Below are positions 36,701 through 51,700 of a stretch of DNA of 64,000 nt, one piece after another; the first letter of the stretch is position 1; every line of letters starts with the position of its first letter. The stretch is taken from the NCBI GenBank assembly GCA_030490835.1, contig CM059974.1:1681501-1745500 (forward strand). The letters run 5' to 3'. Source of the stretch: Annona cherimola (taxonomy: Eukaryota > Streptophyta > Magnoliopsida > Magnoliales > Annonaceae). The notes under the pieces are model-generated. The model saw nothing but the letters and a program-made list of their open reading frames with translations, made no database searches and had not been told where the DNA came from. Made by a program: the position numbers and the translations under genes.

Positions 36701-39700
36701 ATGTGCCTCACCAATCTTCTGCTCAGGTGTACTGGGGGAGATTATGCTTGAAACTTAGTGTGGTACTTTCCTTTTAAAATATGGATTTGGAGCTGGCCCT
36801 AAACTTTGAGGGGGGCACTTCTTACCTTAAGGGGAACTTTATGTTTTTCCTTCGGGATTTCACTTGGGCCATCCTTTTGAGCTACCTTGCTAGATCCCAA
36901 TAAATGGTTTGAGTGCTCCCTGCCCAGTCCTATGAATCCCGCTCTGCATCCGGGTGTGAGAAATTGATTTATAGATATATTTATGTCAACCTTCTTGGAA
37001 ATGTTTAATTCAGGACCTACTATGATCTACATTCAATCCAATATCTCCATTCAGTTCATTCTTCTTTATTTGTTTGCAGTTCAGAAATTGATTGATTGGG
37101 AACTTGAGTGGGTCTTAAATCTCTCTTTTTGATGATCTTCAACATTTGAAATCTAAAACTTTCTTTTGAACCATCCGCCTCATGTGAGGAGATAAAATTT
37201 GGCGAATCCGAAACTAAGTAATACTGCAGGGTGTTGAATTATGGATTTTGGTTCTTAATTTTTCCACTTGGAGTTTAAAAATAGAACTAGGGTTTTGTGT
37301 CAAAGGTAAATAAGATGTTGCGTATCTAATGAAATTAAATTATTTTATAGAAACCTTCCATAGAATGTGGATGCAACTTGCACCGATTCACTGAGTACTA
37401 GTCTATATTTTCTTGGAACCTGTCCATGTAAATGTGCCTACAATTCACATGCATTACGCAGCAAAAGATTGAATGCCTCCTGTGCATTTACTTTCTGTGA
37501 GGACCTGGGCAAACTTGTCGAAATTACTTGGAATCTAGGGACAAGTTGATGTTAAAAAGTTTGTCTTGAGCACATAATGTTGAATTTAAATTTAGGATAT
37601 TATTGTTTTGTTTTGGATATTATTGTCACTATTTGCAGATGATGTAGTCCTAATAGATGAAAGTAGAAGTGTAAATTTGAATTTGAATAAGTGGAAGTGC
37701 TTTAGAATCTAATGGTTTTAGAATTAGTCGCACAAAAACCAAATATATGAAATGCAACTTTAATAATAGCGAGCACCTAAATGAGAAACCAATTAAGATT
37801 TCAGTTCAAGTAGTAATAAGGACTGATTACTTTTGGTATTTAGGATCAATAGTTCAATAGAATGAGAAAATTGAGAAAGATATCATAAATAGAACCCGAG
37901 CAGGATGGAAGAAAGAAATGATGAATTGCTTTAGGCATTTTATGTGTCTGTTGAGTTCTAAATAAATTACAAGGAAAATTTTATAAGAAAACAATTAGAC
38001 TAGCTATGTTACATGGGGCAAAATGTTATGCAGTTAAAGAAGATCATCTACCTAGGATCAGTTCAACAGATGAGAATTTTAAGGTGTATGAAATTGAAGT
38101 AATCCGAGATAATCTAATAGTGAAATCCATAGATAATAAAATGAAGCAAAATAGAAAGGCCTGAAATGGCACCAGTTAGGGTCGCTGAGTCTATTCAAAT
38201 AGAAGCTGGTAAGCGAATATAGGAAGACTTACAAAAACATGGATGAAAGTAATTAACAAGATGTGAAACTGTTAAAGATACATGATTGTTAATAATGGTG
38301 CAACATAATCCATGCAGGTGACCCACATAGGTAGGAAGTGGCTTATGATGATGATGGTGATTGCTTTATTTAATTCCTGTCCCAGCCTGTTGCTAATCAC
38401 CAGCTCAACAGGCTGGTTGATTATGAAGTGTGAACTTTGGTTTTGGTTAATGCTTCTGGGGTTAATGTTTCCTTTCCTTTTCTTTTCTTCCTTTTTTTGG
38501 ATAATGGGCTCATGTTTCTTTGCAATTACATTGGTTGGATGACGCTGTTATTATATAATACAAGTTACAGAAATGATCACTGGCATCTATGACACTAGGT
38601 CATTTGCAAATATCAGTGTGGTTGTTTGCTTTTGAGGCCAATTTTCTGGAGTCTACTAAGCATAAGTTATTCTGAACTATGTCTAGACATTCTGTTATTG
38701 GTTTTGCCATATAACTAGCCGTGAATCAATACTGGATCTGTTTTAACTTTGCAAAGATTTTCGTTTTCTATGGTAATCTTTTGCAGGTAATAATAATGCC
38801 TTGGCTCTTGCTAGTCTATGGGCACCTGTCGTCGCGGTGAGCATTTTTACTTATTTTTGTATTCAGGAGGTTAACTTTCTTGGGATGATTGATGAAATCC
38901 AATGCACATTTTCAATCTCATTTAGCATAACCCATATGATTTTATTCTTGGTCCAGATTTACATCATGGACATTCACATATGGTACACTCTTTTATCGGC
39001 TATTATTGGTGGTTTTATGGGTGCAAGGGGTCGTCTAGGGGAGGTATGGGCTACATTCTGAGCAAGTGGTTGTAATGAGTTAGTTTGCTATGTCTTGTTG
39101 TGAAATTTGCAATGTTCAACAATATTCCATTATAGATATTTGGGATATGCAAATTAATTATATTATAAGAAACTGATATTACTTATCTATTTTTGATATT
39201 ATTGATAATATCAAAGTTATTATTGATAATATTGATCAAGGTTATTGTCAATAATATTGTCAGATATGGATGTATTATCTATAATTGTCGGCAATATTTG
39301 ATACACTATCATTTCTATTATGAATTATTTCCTAAAGGCCCTTTTGAGTTTTTTTCCTTTTTTCTTTCCAAACAACTGTAATAAACTCCTTAAGACAGGA
39401 AAAGCTCTAATGTAAAGATTAGCGTCCCAATCCTATGAAACTAGCTCCATGGAATTGAATCCGTGGAACCTTTCCATTTGGGGCTCACATTGATGATGAA
39501 ATGAAAATTCAACTGGTCATTGTTTAACATTATTTGATTTATCATAGTAACAATAATTATTTCAATTTGAATCTTGGCTGGGCCATACCTACTAAAGAAT
39601 ATATAACATGAGTTATGATAATTACTTAGATCCATTTGTTAACATTATATGCTAAACTATTATTTCAAAAATCATTTCAATCAAATTCTTGTGTGGGCCA

Positions 39701-42700
39701 TGTCTTTTTGAAAGATGTAAAATCATGTATAAAATGTGAATTTCTCTTAGATCTGTCAACAACAGCATTAACATACAATTATAATTTAAACGTCATTTAT
39801 CTATGCTGGATGAATATTTTTGAAGGAATGGATTTTTTTTTTTTTTAAATGAAGGTATGGATCTTTAGTTTGATATAACAATCGAACAATTTTAATACGT
39901 TGATATTAGCTCCTAAGTGATGATGGCCTATAAATCTTTGATGTAGATGAAATTTTTGATGGAACTGGCTCCTCTGAATACAGACCCTTTATTGTTCATG
40001 TATCAAAGTCATACTAAACTTATTGGGGTGTTATGTATGGTTCTCTTATGTTCTTCCATGAGTCAGTACATTTTAATCTCTAAAGTAATTCTTTTCCTTG
40101 ATATGTTTTGATATTTATCTTAATTTAGCAGGCAATTTTCTTAAATTTTTAATTTTCTGTTTAAGTTTCCTGAAAAAGAAAGTATCTGTTGAAAACTATA
40201 ATATCTTTTTATGGACATTAATATTTCCTTAATCATTTATAAATGGTACTCTGGGTGTTACCGGTCATGTTGTTTTTGTTGTGTGCGTGTGTGTAATTTT
40301 CTCAAGGGGCACAAAGTAATTTAATGCTGAAGTTTGTGGCAGATACGTTCAATTGAAATGGTCCATAAACGCTTTGAGAGCTTTCCAGAAGCTTTTGTTA
40401 AGAATCTTGTGTCTGCCAAAGCTACGAGGTGGCTTCTTTTTGCTCATATTGGAAATTTTGTTTATGTTAATTCTCTTTAGTGTATTTTCTCTTATCAATT
40501 TCTGTTTTATTTTATAGGTTGCCTTCTGAAAGACAGTCAGCTGAGGTAAGCCCAATTTCATTTTTGCCAAGTCATTACATAATTCCATAATTTCTTCGAA
40601 CTGGTGATTTCCTGCTGGTTTTTTCTTTTGTAACTAACCATTTCCTTCATCGGGGAAATTATTGTCAATGCTGTGTCGTGTTGGTGCTAACCTTTTTGCA
40701 CACAGACAGTTGTTATGTTGTTGTTTATTGTTATATGACACATTCCTATTCCCCATTTCCCCTAAGGTCTTGTTGTCTTTCCCTGTGACATCTTTGTGGT
40801 CTAGTACTCTGTATTGGATTGAATTCTTTGCAGTCTTGATTCTGCATGGGCAAGTTTTGGATTCCTTTCCCCTGGAATTGGACGAAATCTTCTTCTTTAT
40901 GAGAAAATTTTCATGTTTAATCTGAGTTGAATGACTTTAGGTGCATTTTATGATTTGTTTGAGGAAGTTTATGGTGTTTTACAGTAATGTGGCTTTGTCT
41001 TGCTTATTTGCTTTTCATTTTTAGAGGTACTATGATTTTCTTTTAGAAGTTATTCTGAGCTTCAAATAGGGAACCTAAGGTAGATCTTTGCTTGTATAAG
41101 GGACTTAATGATTGTGCTTATAAATAATTCAAAATGTTGATACCTATATATTCATTTCCTTTCGAACATTGGTTGGATTGTTCTTCAATTTCTTGCAGAT
41201 ATTTTATGTAACACACTGATGTGTTTGGAAGTTTTATATTTATGCCTTGCTTTTCATGCAAGCTTGGTGCAGCATTTTTAGTATTGCTGTGTACAATGAC
41301 AGTTAGGGGTTGGAATTCATATGGAAACTGAATGTATATTGGTCTTTTTCATGTTGGATAAATAATGCCAACATGTTAGGTAAAATTTTTTAATAAAATT
41401 AAAGAGGCTGTTGAAAGGTGTGATTGTGAAACATGCATTTAGTGGACAATATGTTGAACAAAGGCAGCATAGAGATAAAACTTGTTTTGCATGCGTACTA
41501 GAATTATAAATTAGCTGGTACAAATGCGTTTAACTATGCAATAAACTAGTAATTTTTAACTATGCAATAAACTAGTAATTTTTTAAGTATATGGTGGTTT
41601 TCTCAATCGTATCAATGTTGCATTGCTTCCATGAGATATTCTTGAAATATATCGTTCCTTTTATCTTTTTCATACGTAAACTCATTTTTGCAAACATGGT
41701 GGTTTTTTTAATATATTGCATCGCTGTTGCGTTGCTGCCAAGAGATATTTTTGAAATATATGATTCCTTCTATATTTTTCATATTTAGACTCATTTTACA
41801 TCCATGGTGGTTTTTTAATATTCTATTGCATTGCTACCATGAGATATTTTCGAAATATATCATTCCTCTTCTTTTTCATATCTTTTGCTGTATATGGTAT
41901 TTTGGAACATATTATTGGCATGTTGAATGCTGCATTTGGATTTCACCAGGCAGCGTGGCTTCTGTAGAATGCATTGTTTGTTGCACTTTCAGGGACCTTT
42001 AGCTGGAAGCAAAGTTAGATTATTCTGTGGCAAGATCTATACCAAATCTGCTGTCTTTTTATGTTCACTGGATTTTAGTCAGGCAAACTTGACATGTTCT
42101 TTAGATGGCCAGTGACTTGTACTTTATCCCAGCTGTTATAGTTGATCCCTGACAGAAATTGAAAGTGCGATATTATAGATCTTTGTTGTCTTGTTAAGCG
42201 CTTTAATTCTTTTGGGGCTGTTGTCCCGAAGCAGCTCTCTGATTGATTCTTCTTCTGGGATTCAAGGAAGCTGTACTTTGGATGATTTAATGAGTGCACT
42301 TTCTCGTATTTAAATAGAGGAGTTATCATCTTTGTTCATGTCTATTAGTTCAACTCGCATAAATTGCTAAAAGCTCATCCTGCCAATTGATTTCGGTGTA
42401 CTGTTTGAAAAATGCTATTCTTAAAGGTGCACACTTCTATTTGTGCTTTGCATCACATTCTAGAATCTAGCCTTCTTCAATTTTTGTTCATTTGTAAGGA
42501 AAGCTGGCTTTTTTTTTTTTTTTTTCATTTGAATTTGCAAGATTTGTAATCTATAGAAACTGAGTATCAGTAGATATATATTTGACAAGCAGTAGGATAT
42601 ATTTTTGTTACACTGCTTTTGTGTTCTCCACTTGTTGCCCGAATCTGCTACAAGTTCTCATGCACCAGTTTATTGGCCACAGTTGTTCATTCCTGTATCT

Positions 42701-45700
42701 CATGGCAAAAGTTTTAAGAAAATTTTGTTCTGCGAATAATTTTATCCTTTCTCTGAAGAACTTAATCTAGCTAAAAGATAAGATGGTTTTTGATCATTTC
42801 CCTTATATCTAAGCCCATGAATGCAGAAGAAAGTGGAATCTCTGTTTCTGAGAATATTATTACACAGGTTGTAGTGTATATCAACATTTTCGGCTGTCAT
42901 AGCATCAGGGAATTGCAAAATCTCTAGTCGTTTCAAGTACATGGAATTCCATTTACAATCAAATAAAGTACTGGTATTTATTTCTGGCACAGGAATTGTA
43001 TTGGGATGGACTTCATTCATTTACGATTTGCATATATCTAATTATTTACAAATGTGTGGCTTGTGTATCCTTTTTTTTTTTTTTTTGGGTTTTGGGGGGG
43101 GGGGGGGGGGGGGGGGCGGTTAAGAAGCTGGTGTTTTCTCATTGCTCCTGCTCAACATCAGGATTGAGATTTTTGCTATTCCCAGGATTCTCAGGAGAAG
43201 CTAAAGTTATATGCTGCCAGATTCTCTCCTTTCTGGAACGAGATAATCAGAAGTCTTCGGGAAGAGGACTATATTAATAACCGGTAAAAGCTGTATCTTG
43301 CTTTTTAACAGATGTTAGGGGTTTCACATTTCTATGCTGCATTGGTTTTTGTTTCATTGACTGTAATCTCTCTCAACCCATTAAGTGGTACGTTCTTTCA
43401 GGGAGATGGACTTGCTTTCAATTCCGAGCAATATTGGGAGCTTAAGATTGGTGCAGTGGCCTTTGTTTCTTTTAAGCAGCAAGGTGATCTTGCAATAGCT
43501 GTAATGCCTTTTTGATGTGATCTCCAATCATTTTCTATGCTTCTTATACTTGTTTGATGTCTTTCTAGATTTTGTTGGCGATTGATTTAGCTTTAGACTG
43601 CAAGGATACACAATTTGACCTCTGGAGCAGAATATCGAGGGATGAATACATGGCATATGCGGTTCAAGAGTGCTTCTATGCTATTGAGAGAATCTTGCAC
43701 ACTTTAGTTGATGCTGAAGGGAGACTTTGGTTTGTATTCTTTATTTCTGCTGCACAAAGTGGCAAAATATGCTTGTTGAATTATCGATTGTGTTTATTAT
43801 CTTATTGAGTGAATTGAATTTATAATATCCAGGTGACCTTTTTCCATCAACAAATATTTTTCTTGCATTGTTTTGCTTGTTGATATGAATGGATGTTGTG
43901 GAGAGCATCTGGTTAAGTATTTTCATTTGACTACATTAATGAGCTTTTTGGCCATGCAGCTAGGTTTTTAAAATGTTTCCTGAGTTGGGATGCTGGCATA
44001 AATGAATTAATTTTCTCTGGATATTGAGTGTTAGATTCAATGCTTAAGATAAGTCTTCCTGGTTGCAGGGTTGAGAGACTCTTTCATGAGATCAAGGAGA
44101 ATGTTATGGATGGGTCAATTCTTGTGACTTTACAAATTAAGAAGCTTCCTGTAGTACTGTCAAGGTTTACAGCATTAACTGGACTCCTAGTAAGTCTTAT
44201 TGGCAGTTTGCTTTTTTCCTTCAGCCATTATCATCAAGAGCTGTTTTCCAACTTAGTGGGTTAGTTACATGTGCTGTTTTGTGTCATATTTATCAGTTTA
44301 TGTTCTCATTAAGTCCAATTTTTTTTTTTCTCCACATATTCCTACTAACCTCTAACTTTTTTTGAGGCCTTGTTGCTAATTCTATCATGATGGCGATCTA
44401 TTTTCATATTCGAAGTAGTGCCAGTTTTTGTGTTTGTTTACATGTAACTTTGTTTCTTTCATTTTATATCTTTTATTCTCTGTTTAGGCTCTTAAACTAC
44501 TTTACTTTTAAGTATTATCTTTTTCTGTTTTTATCTATCATCTATATCAAAAACCCTCATTCTAGCTGCATTCATTTTGTGTAGATGTGGTTCTTTGATT
44601 GTCCAGTTTTTTACTGCAAAAGTATAGTTGGTCTTATAGCCATCAAATTTCCGTTTGTCTAGTTGGTACTTGACATTCACATGAAATTCTAGAAGCAAAA
44701 AGCAATTTCTTTTACCCAGCCTAAATTTTGTGTAATATCTTTACAGTTTCACTATTTCCCTGAATTGTAGATCCCAAACCTAAAATGGGCATTTTGTATT
44801 GCAACCTAATTTGTAATCATAAACATTAGTTCATTTATTTTTCTATTCTTAGTAAAAATTATCTTATATAGAATTGATGTTTGTCTTACTAATTGTAAAA
44901 CTCTTAGGTTCTCAAGGAGTTTCATCATTTATTTGTCTCAAATTTCATCATTTATTTGTCTCAAATCTATCTTTTCTATTATTTCATCTATCAAAATTTT
45001 ATCATCTCTAATATATTCTTTTTGGACTTTCTCTATTTATCCTATGGTCGTTTTCTTTGTAAATTTAGTCCTAGATAAGAAAGTAGCTTTGGTATTTTAT
45101 TTTCTCGGCACAGACAAAATTTAAGCATTTGTTTTATGCCTTGACATTTACCTTAATTACTCTTTCTGAAAGTTCCATAGCAACCAGTTACCCAAAACAT
45201 AGCTTTGCATCTCTCATTTATCCTTTTAAATTGATTTTACAAAATTTTCTCTTAATTGTTTTTTAACGTATTTTACAATCTTATTAACTACATTCCCTAA
45301 TCAATTTAAACTGATGCCATGCCACCTATAAACTTCTGTGTCTCATCAGTGGATTATTTGGCTTCAGAGATTAACTACATTCCCTAATCAATTTAAACTG
45401 ATTCCATGCCACCTATAAACTTCTGTATCTCAATCAGCAGATTATTTGGGTTCAGAGCTTTTCTTACTTCCATCTTTCTAAGGTTATACTCCAATTCTAC
45501 GAAGTGGCTGCTATTTTTGATATCTTTTACTTCTGCAATCTCATTTTCATTGTGTTCCCATTCAGTTGATTGGCATTTAATAAATCTTGGAAATTGGTCC
45601 TTCATCTTAATCTGATTTAATCATCCTTGTCAACACTTTCGATCTTTATTTCTGGCATGCATTTAGTCTTTTCCAACTTATCTTGTAGTGATGCTATCTT

Positions 45701-48700
45701 GAGCTATTCAGTCTCTAATTTATTATGGGTGTGTTTGTTTGGGGCCAAAATATGTCACCTAAAACTTTTCAACCCAAAACTTTTCACTCTCCATAACTAC
45801 TATATTTTTTAATTATTTTTTCACATTTTTCTATACAAACTACCCTACTTTTCAATCATTTCTACACAACTACCCATACAACTAACCTATCTATTTTAAC
45901 TTTATTCTCTTTACTCCTCATCATTACCCCTATTATATCACATCATTTTCTATCAATTTGACAACTTCTACCCCCAAAACTTTTCATCAAAAGTTTTACC
46001 TCCAACCAAACACACCCTATGAAAATTATTGGATGCTTTATGTTTATCTTTATTCATAAGCCCCGTTTTTGTGTTTTTATATGCTGTAACAAATGAAGTC
46101 TTGAAGGGAAAAACTTTGAAAACAATAGAATTAAAGCCTCCTTGATCTTGGTCTTGGTCTTGGCTGTGTTCTCTCAATAGTCTATCACAATTCTCGCTCA
46201 TTCAGTAATTCTTATATATTTTGGAAATTGTAAATTATTCAGGTACGGAGTGAGGATCCTGAACTTGCGAGAGGTGTCATAAAAGCAGTTTTTGATCTGT
46301 ATGATGTAGTTACTCATGACTTGTTGTCATCAAATTTAAGGTGCGTTCACTATAAGGTTAATGATGGAAAATAATCTGTTACCTTACTCTGTCATAAGAC
46401 AAGTCATGTGTTTACGTTTTCTTCTCTCTAGGGAGCGGTTTGATACGTGGAATATACTAGCAAAAGCTAGAAATGAAGGTCGTCTATTTTCAAGGATTGA
46501 GTGGCCTAAAGACCCAGAGATTGTATGTGTTGCTGATTTATTCTTTATATATTTTCAATTTATTATGACTGTTAATTATCTTGTTTATTTTCTTACAGAA
46601 GGAGCTGGTGAAGCGATTGCATCTACTTCTAACTGTTAAGGATTCTGCAGCCAACATTCCGAAGAATCTTGAAGCAAGACGAAGGCTGGAATTTTTTACA
46701 AATTCTTTGTTTATGGACATGCCGATCCCAACACCTGTTTCGGAGATGGTTCCTTTCAGGTGCTTCAATAATTAACTAAAATTACTGTTTGAAGTGTGCC
46801 ATATATTTTTATTGTTTGACTTGTTATCAATTCTTTCAGGGGAACTTATGCACCTTTATATATGTATTTGAATGTAGTGTCTTCACCCCATATTACAGTG
46901 AGACTGTGCTTTACAGTACCTCTGAACTATGGAAGGAGAATGAGGATGGAATCTCCATACTTTTTTACCTTCAAAAGATCTTTCCTGGTATTCTAGCCTT
47001 TCCCCTTTCTTTGTTTCCATATGTTGGTTTTCTCTTTCCTACAATTTGAAATGTCTAATAAGTGCTTAAAACATGCTTGCAAAAGATAGCATCAGCTCTA
47101 TTTTTCTTAGCTGCCCATGATCTGTTTTACAAGGTTACTAAGTTTTATTGCACTCCTGTCAGCATTCAAATACTTGATTATTGCTCAAATCATTTGTCTC
47201 TGCTTCATTTATATCAGACCAGACTTTTTGATATCCCATTGATAAATTACACGTTTGAAAATTTGGGGCAAAAATGTTGTGTGTCAAGCACTGAGCTATT
47301 TGTTCACACAATAGTAAATCATTTTAAAATATTTTATGAAATTCATCAGGATGGTTCTGTAGTTCTTACTTTTACTTTTCAACTTGCCTGTTTCCCCAGT
47401 TTGGTCTTCAGTTACTGTTATCATACTAGCCAGATGCTGGCTCTGGTCGAACCGAATTTGAAGTGAGCTTGCTTGTCCAGTTCTTAGAATATTGTTCTTA
47501 ATAAATTAGAAATATATGCTCTCAGCATGGAGTATGCAGCTGGATTGCAAAAGCTAGATTTTTTTTGCTTCTAGTTGACGGTAATACATTGTCAGAGGTA
47601 TAGTCTTACAACACAGTAGTATGGTGCCATTCGGGTACTGAGTTCTAGATTTCATGAATTATTTCTTGAGGAAAGGGGAAAAAAAGTTGGAAGCAGTGCA
47701 TTATGTTTGTAAATCTTCGACCCCCTCTTCAAATGCTTATGATGCTTTCTAGAGCCCATTGTGACATGGGATGTTTATATGGATGTCTTTGTATTAGCTG
47801 GAAACTAAAGCAGAATTAGAATATTAAATGCGGAAAGAAATATGGAACATAATTGAAATGAAGATGGCTATTGCATATTCGATTGTATTTCCTGGTGGTG
47901 TTTCTGCTTAGGAATTTGAGGATCAGTATACAAAGATACATTCGTAGATTTGAAAAGTGATAATAAAAGATGTTCCAATAGTTTATCACATTTCATAAAA
48001 AGGAATTAAAAAAGTTCTGTCCATTTAATTTTCCGGCTGTGAAACACAAAATATTGTTGCTATTCTGACAAACAAATAAAAAATTGTTTAAAATTCAGAA
48101 ACAAATTCTGAAATCAAGTTTTGACTGGAAATCAACAGGCAACAGGCCTCCAGCCTCAGCCGTAGATGGATAGGTTCCCTATACACCAAACTATCATCTG
48201 GCGCAAAAGGAATAAGATTTCTGTGCCAGGTGCTGATGCAGATATTTATATACCTTTGTCAAATATATATACTATGCACAAACACTGAACATTTAGGTGG
48301 GACAATATTGGCAATTATAACAATATGTATGTATAATTTCCAATCACAACTTGATTTCAGAAGCAAATTCAATATCAAAAGGCAACAGGCTTCCAGCCTC
48401 AGCCATAGATGGATGGGTTCCCCATGCACCAAAATATCATCTGGCGCAAAGGAATAAGATTAGCGTGCCAGGTGATGATTTAGAATATTAGCGTGCCAGG
48501 TGATGATTTAGAATATGGGCTATATCTATTTATATACTATCATATATGTATAGTGTATACTATGCACAAACACTGAACATTTAGGTGGGACAATATTGGC
48601 AATTATAGCAATACATATGTATAATTCTCAAATTACAGAAGCAAGAGATGCAGATGAGAGAAATGATGTTTTATTAAGTTGCCAAAAATCGCTTTGATTG

Positions 48701-51700
48701 GAAACTTATATTTCGTGAAAATTTAGCATATTTCCAGAGTATATAACTATTAAATTTTTCTACAAATGTGTATGAGATATATAGTAGGTTTATGATCTAA
48801 TGCGATGTAATGCAATCCATGCGTCCACGAATCTCTTTGATTTTAAAATTTAAAATTATTTTTTCTAAAGATCTAAACTATTATAACATTCGTCAATGTG
48901 TTTGTTTATTATGCCAAAAATCTTGTTTTTTTTTTCCATGTATTTGTTTTTTAATTTTAATAATTTTATCTTCACTCTAAAGAAGTGCTAACATTTTGAA
49001 ACATATAAGTTTCTAATCATAGTGATCTTGGCATCATAAATAAATACCTATTAATAAAAATCATATATGGTTTCAATTTAAAAAAAGCAAAGGCGTGCAT
49101 GGACATGTTGCATTAGATCAGACCCCTATATGGTATATAAAAATTCTCAATATGTGTTTTTTGGAATTAAATAAATACAGATGGATAAACATGGTATATG
49201 ATTTGGTTTTGAAGATAAACATTATAAAATGGAAAAAAGAAGGGATTGCACGGACATGGTTGTATTGAAATCACTTCATGTGGATGAGATAAAAAAAATT
49301 AATTTTTTGGTTTCATTTTACAATCCCGGAATTTTTTTTTTTTTTTTTTTTTTTTACAGGTAGTTTCTATTGAAGCATATTTAATAATCAAATGTCAATA
49401 ATCTGGCAAGCTTATTTAGCCATTTGGAATTTCAGCCTGTCTGAACTTGCAATGGACAGGCCAACTCATTTTACTTTGTTTCATTATTCAAATAGAACAC
49501 CACAGGCTGAACCATAGTTGTTAAGGGTGCACTCAGGGGGATGCATCAAGGGTTATTCAGGTACTCTTGTTGCATCATGATATGGGTCAGGCAAGGCCCC
49601 TTCACTGAGTTGCACACCTTAAGTACTTCTCCTAAGTGGATAGGCTTCCAGGATTGAACTTTGCCTCATAAACAAAAACGTTTCCAACATCAAAAAGGAT
49701 TTTAGCCCTCTAGAGTTTCTTTTATTTCCTGGTTTGACAAAAGTTAATGCCTTCTGTCCTCTGGTTAATTACAATTACTATGATTTTTAATTTTTTGTAC
49801 ACTTTATTGTTGTTGTATTTAGAGTTTAGGCCCGTTTCATTAATATTGATCCATTGAATTGAACTTGAGGTAGTGTTCACTCTTAAAGATTGTAATTTAG
49901 GATAAGATTTAATATTTGAATATTCTCATTCTCCTTTCTTATAAATTATAGATATTATGTAATTTTATGTAACATTCGCCTTGCTTCCCTCGGACATGTG
50001 CCTTGCCTACATGCTTTCCACATAGATCCCCAAAGTCATTTTTACTTTAGTGTGCATTGTGCCTTAAAAAACTATGGGCTGAACCATGCATAAGATATTT
50101 GCTAAATGCATGGCTTGATTTGGTAAAGAGAAAAAAAAAATGAGAGAAAAAGATCGTGGGAAATTTTTTTAAAAAGTTAGAGAGATGTGATATGGCAGGG
50201 TTAATGATTAGGAGCGAAGAGAATAAAGTTAAAAAGATTGAAATGTAGTTCAAAAGATGTAAAAAAATGATTGAAATGTAGAGGTAATGATTGAAAAGTA
50301 GGGTAGTTGGACGTCACATCTCATCAAAAGTAGTTTAGAAAATAGGGGAGGAATGTTTTTCCCCCCTTTCCCGTTGCCAAACTGAGCTGACGTTTCAACA
50401 AGTGTTATAAGGATTGGATTGGATCTGTTTATTGGAGTGGTCCAATTGGGAACCACTGATTCTGCTGGATATGCCTTTATTAGTGGTTCAACTGGAAAAA
50501 AAAATGTAGTGGACTGTCAAGAGGCTTGGATGAACCGGTTTCAAAAGCCAATGATCTTCAGATGGAAGATTCCAAAAATAGACAGGAAAATGAAATGAGA
50601 AGAAAAGTGGCATGTAACCTTCAGTTATAGGAAATGGAGAGAGAAAAAAAAGAGGTGTGTAATCTTTAGTTATGGGTTGTCTATGGATATGACTTATTTC
50701 AAGTGAAACAAAAAATCTAATCTGTCAATTAAATTTGATTTTTTTTTTCAGCGTACTGGTTTAGTTCTCATTGCTTTTTTTTTAAAGTGTCTTTATTTGC
50801 TGCATACAACTATTGATTGAACCTGGCTTGCGATGGTAAAAGCAAACCATCCACAGAAGAAGAATCGGACTTCGCTAATGGCAATTGTCTGCTTCTATAA
50901 TATTAAAATTGACACCATCCCATGACATTTCCAGTTACTTCTACATTTTATGTCCTATAACTTGTATATTTCCTTTCAGATGAATGGAAGAACTTCTTGG
51001 AACGGATTGGCCGCAGTGAATTTACTGAAGCTGATGATCTTCAGGATAGCTCTAGTGATTCCTTGGAGTTGCGATTTTGGGCATCTTATCGTGGTCAGAC
51101 TTTGGCCAGAACAGGTTGGTCAAGTCAGCTGGATGTGGATCTAGCACCTCCATTTTTTATGCTTGTGCAGTTAGTACTTCAGAAATTTATCTGTAAAATC
51201 ACATGATAACAGTACTCCGTTTTCTTTGAGAGTTTTCTTTTCCAATGTTGTTTCTTGGCTTACTTTGGCACGCAGTGCGTGGGATGATGTACTATAGAAG
51301 AGCCCTCATGTTACAAAGCTATTTGGAAATGAGAGCTTCAGGAGGTACTTATTGCTTTGTTGTTTCTAGTTTTTTGTAACTGAAAATTTAGTCATGTGGA
51401 TGGTTAACAGTTGTGTTTTATCTTTGTAGAAGTTGAGGAAGGGTTCTTGGAGTCAGATTATTCAAGCACGCAGGGGTATGGCCTGTCTCGTGAATCTCGG
51501 GCACAAGCAGATCTAAAATTTACATATGTTGTGTCATGCCAAATTTATGGCCAACAGAAACAGAAGAAAGCTCCAGAGGCAGCTGATATTGCTCTTTTGT
51601 TGCAGAGGTTATTTGTCTCTAGATTATCATTTCTTTTTTCAAATTTTGTGGAACATAAAATAATTCTCAGGTTTCTGACATTTGGAACTATTGATTCCTT

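Larger units (their letters stand above)
46988..50979 (+). other. Intron 31 of the callose synthase gene (4.0 kb)
   Basis: Open frame 47062-47466 is intronic and without resemblance to any family. A tandem duplication of about 250 bases (GGCAACAGGC to GGCAATTATA) covers about 48138-48645, with a further 30-base repeat of TTAGCGTGCCAGGTGATGAT inside at 48461-48520. MITEs at 48795-49120 and 50116-50345 are listed separately; a T-run of 22 lies near 49335-49356. Confidence 0.7.

Noticed and set aside
47062..47466. 134-codon open frame in intron 31
   Set aside because: It lies wholly in an intron between well-placed exons, has intron-like T-rich composition and matches no known protein.
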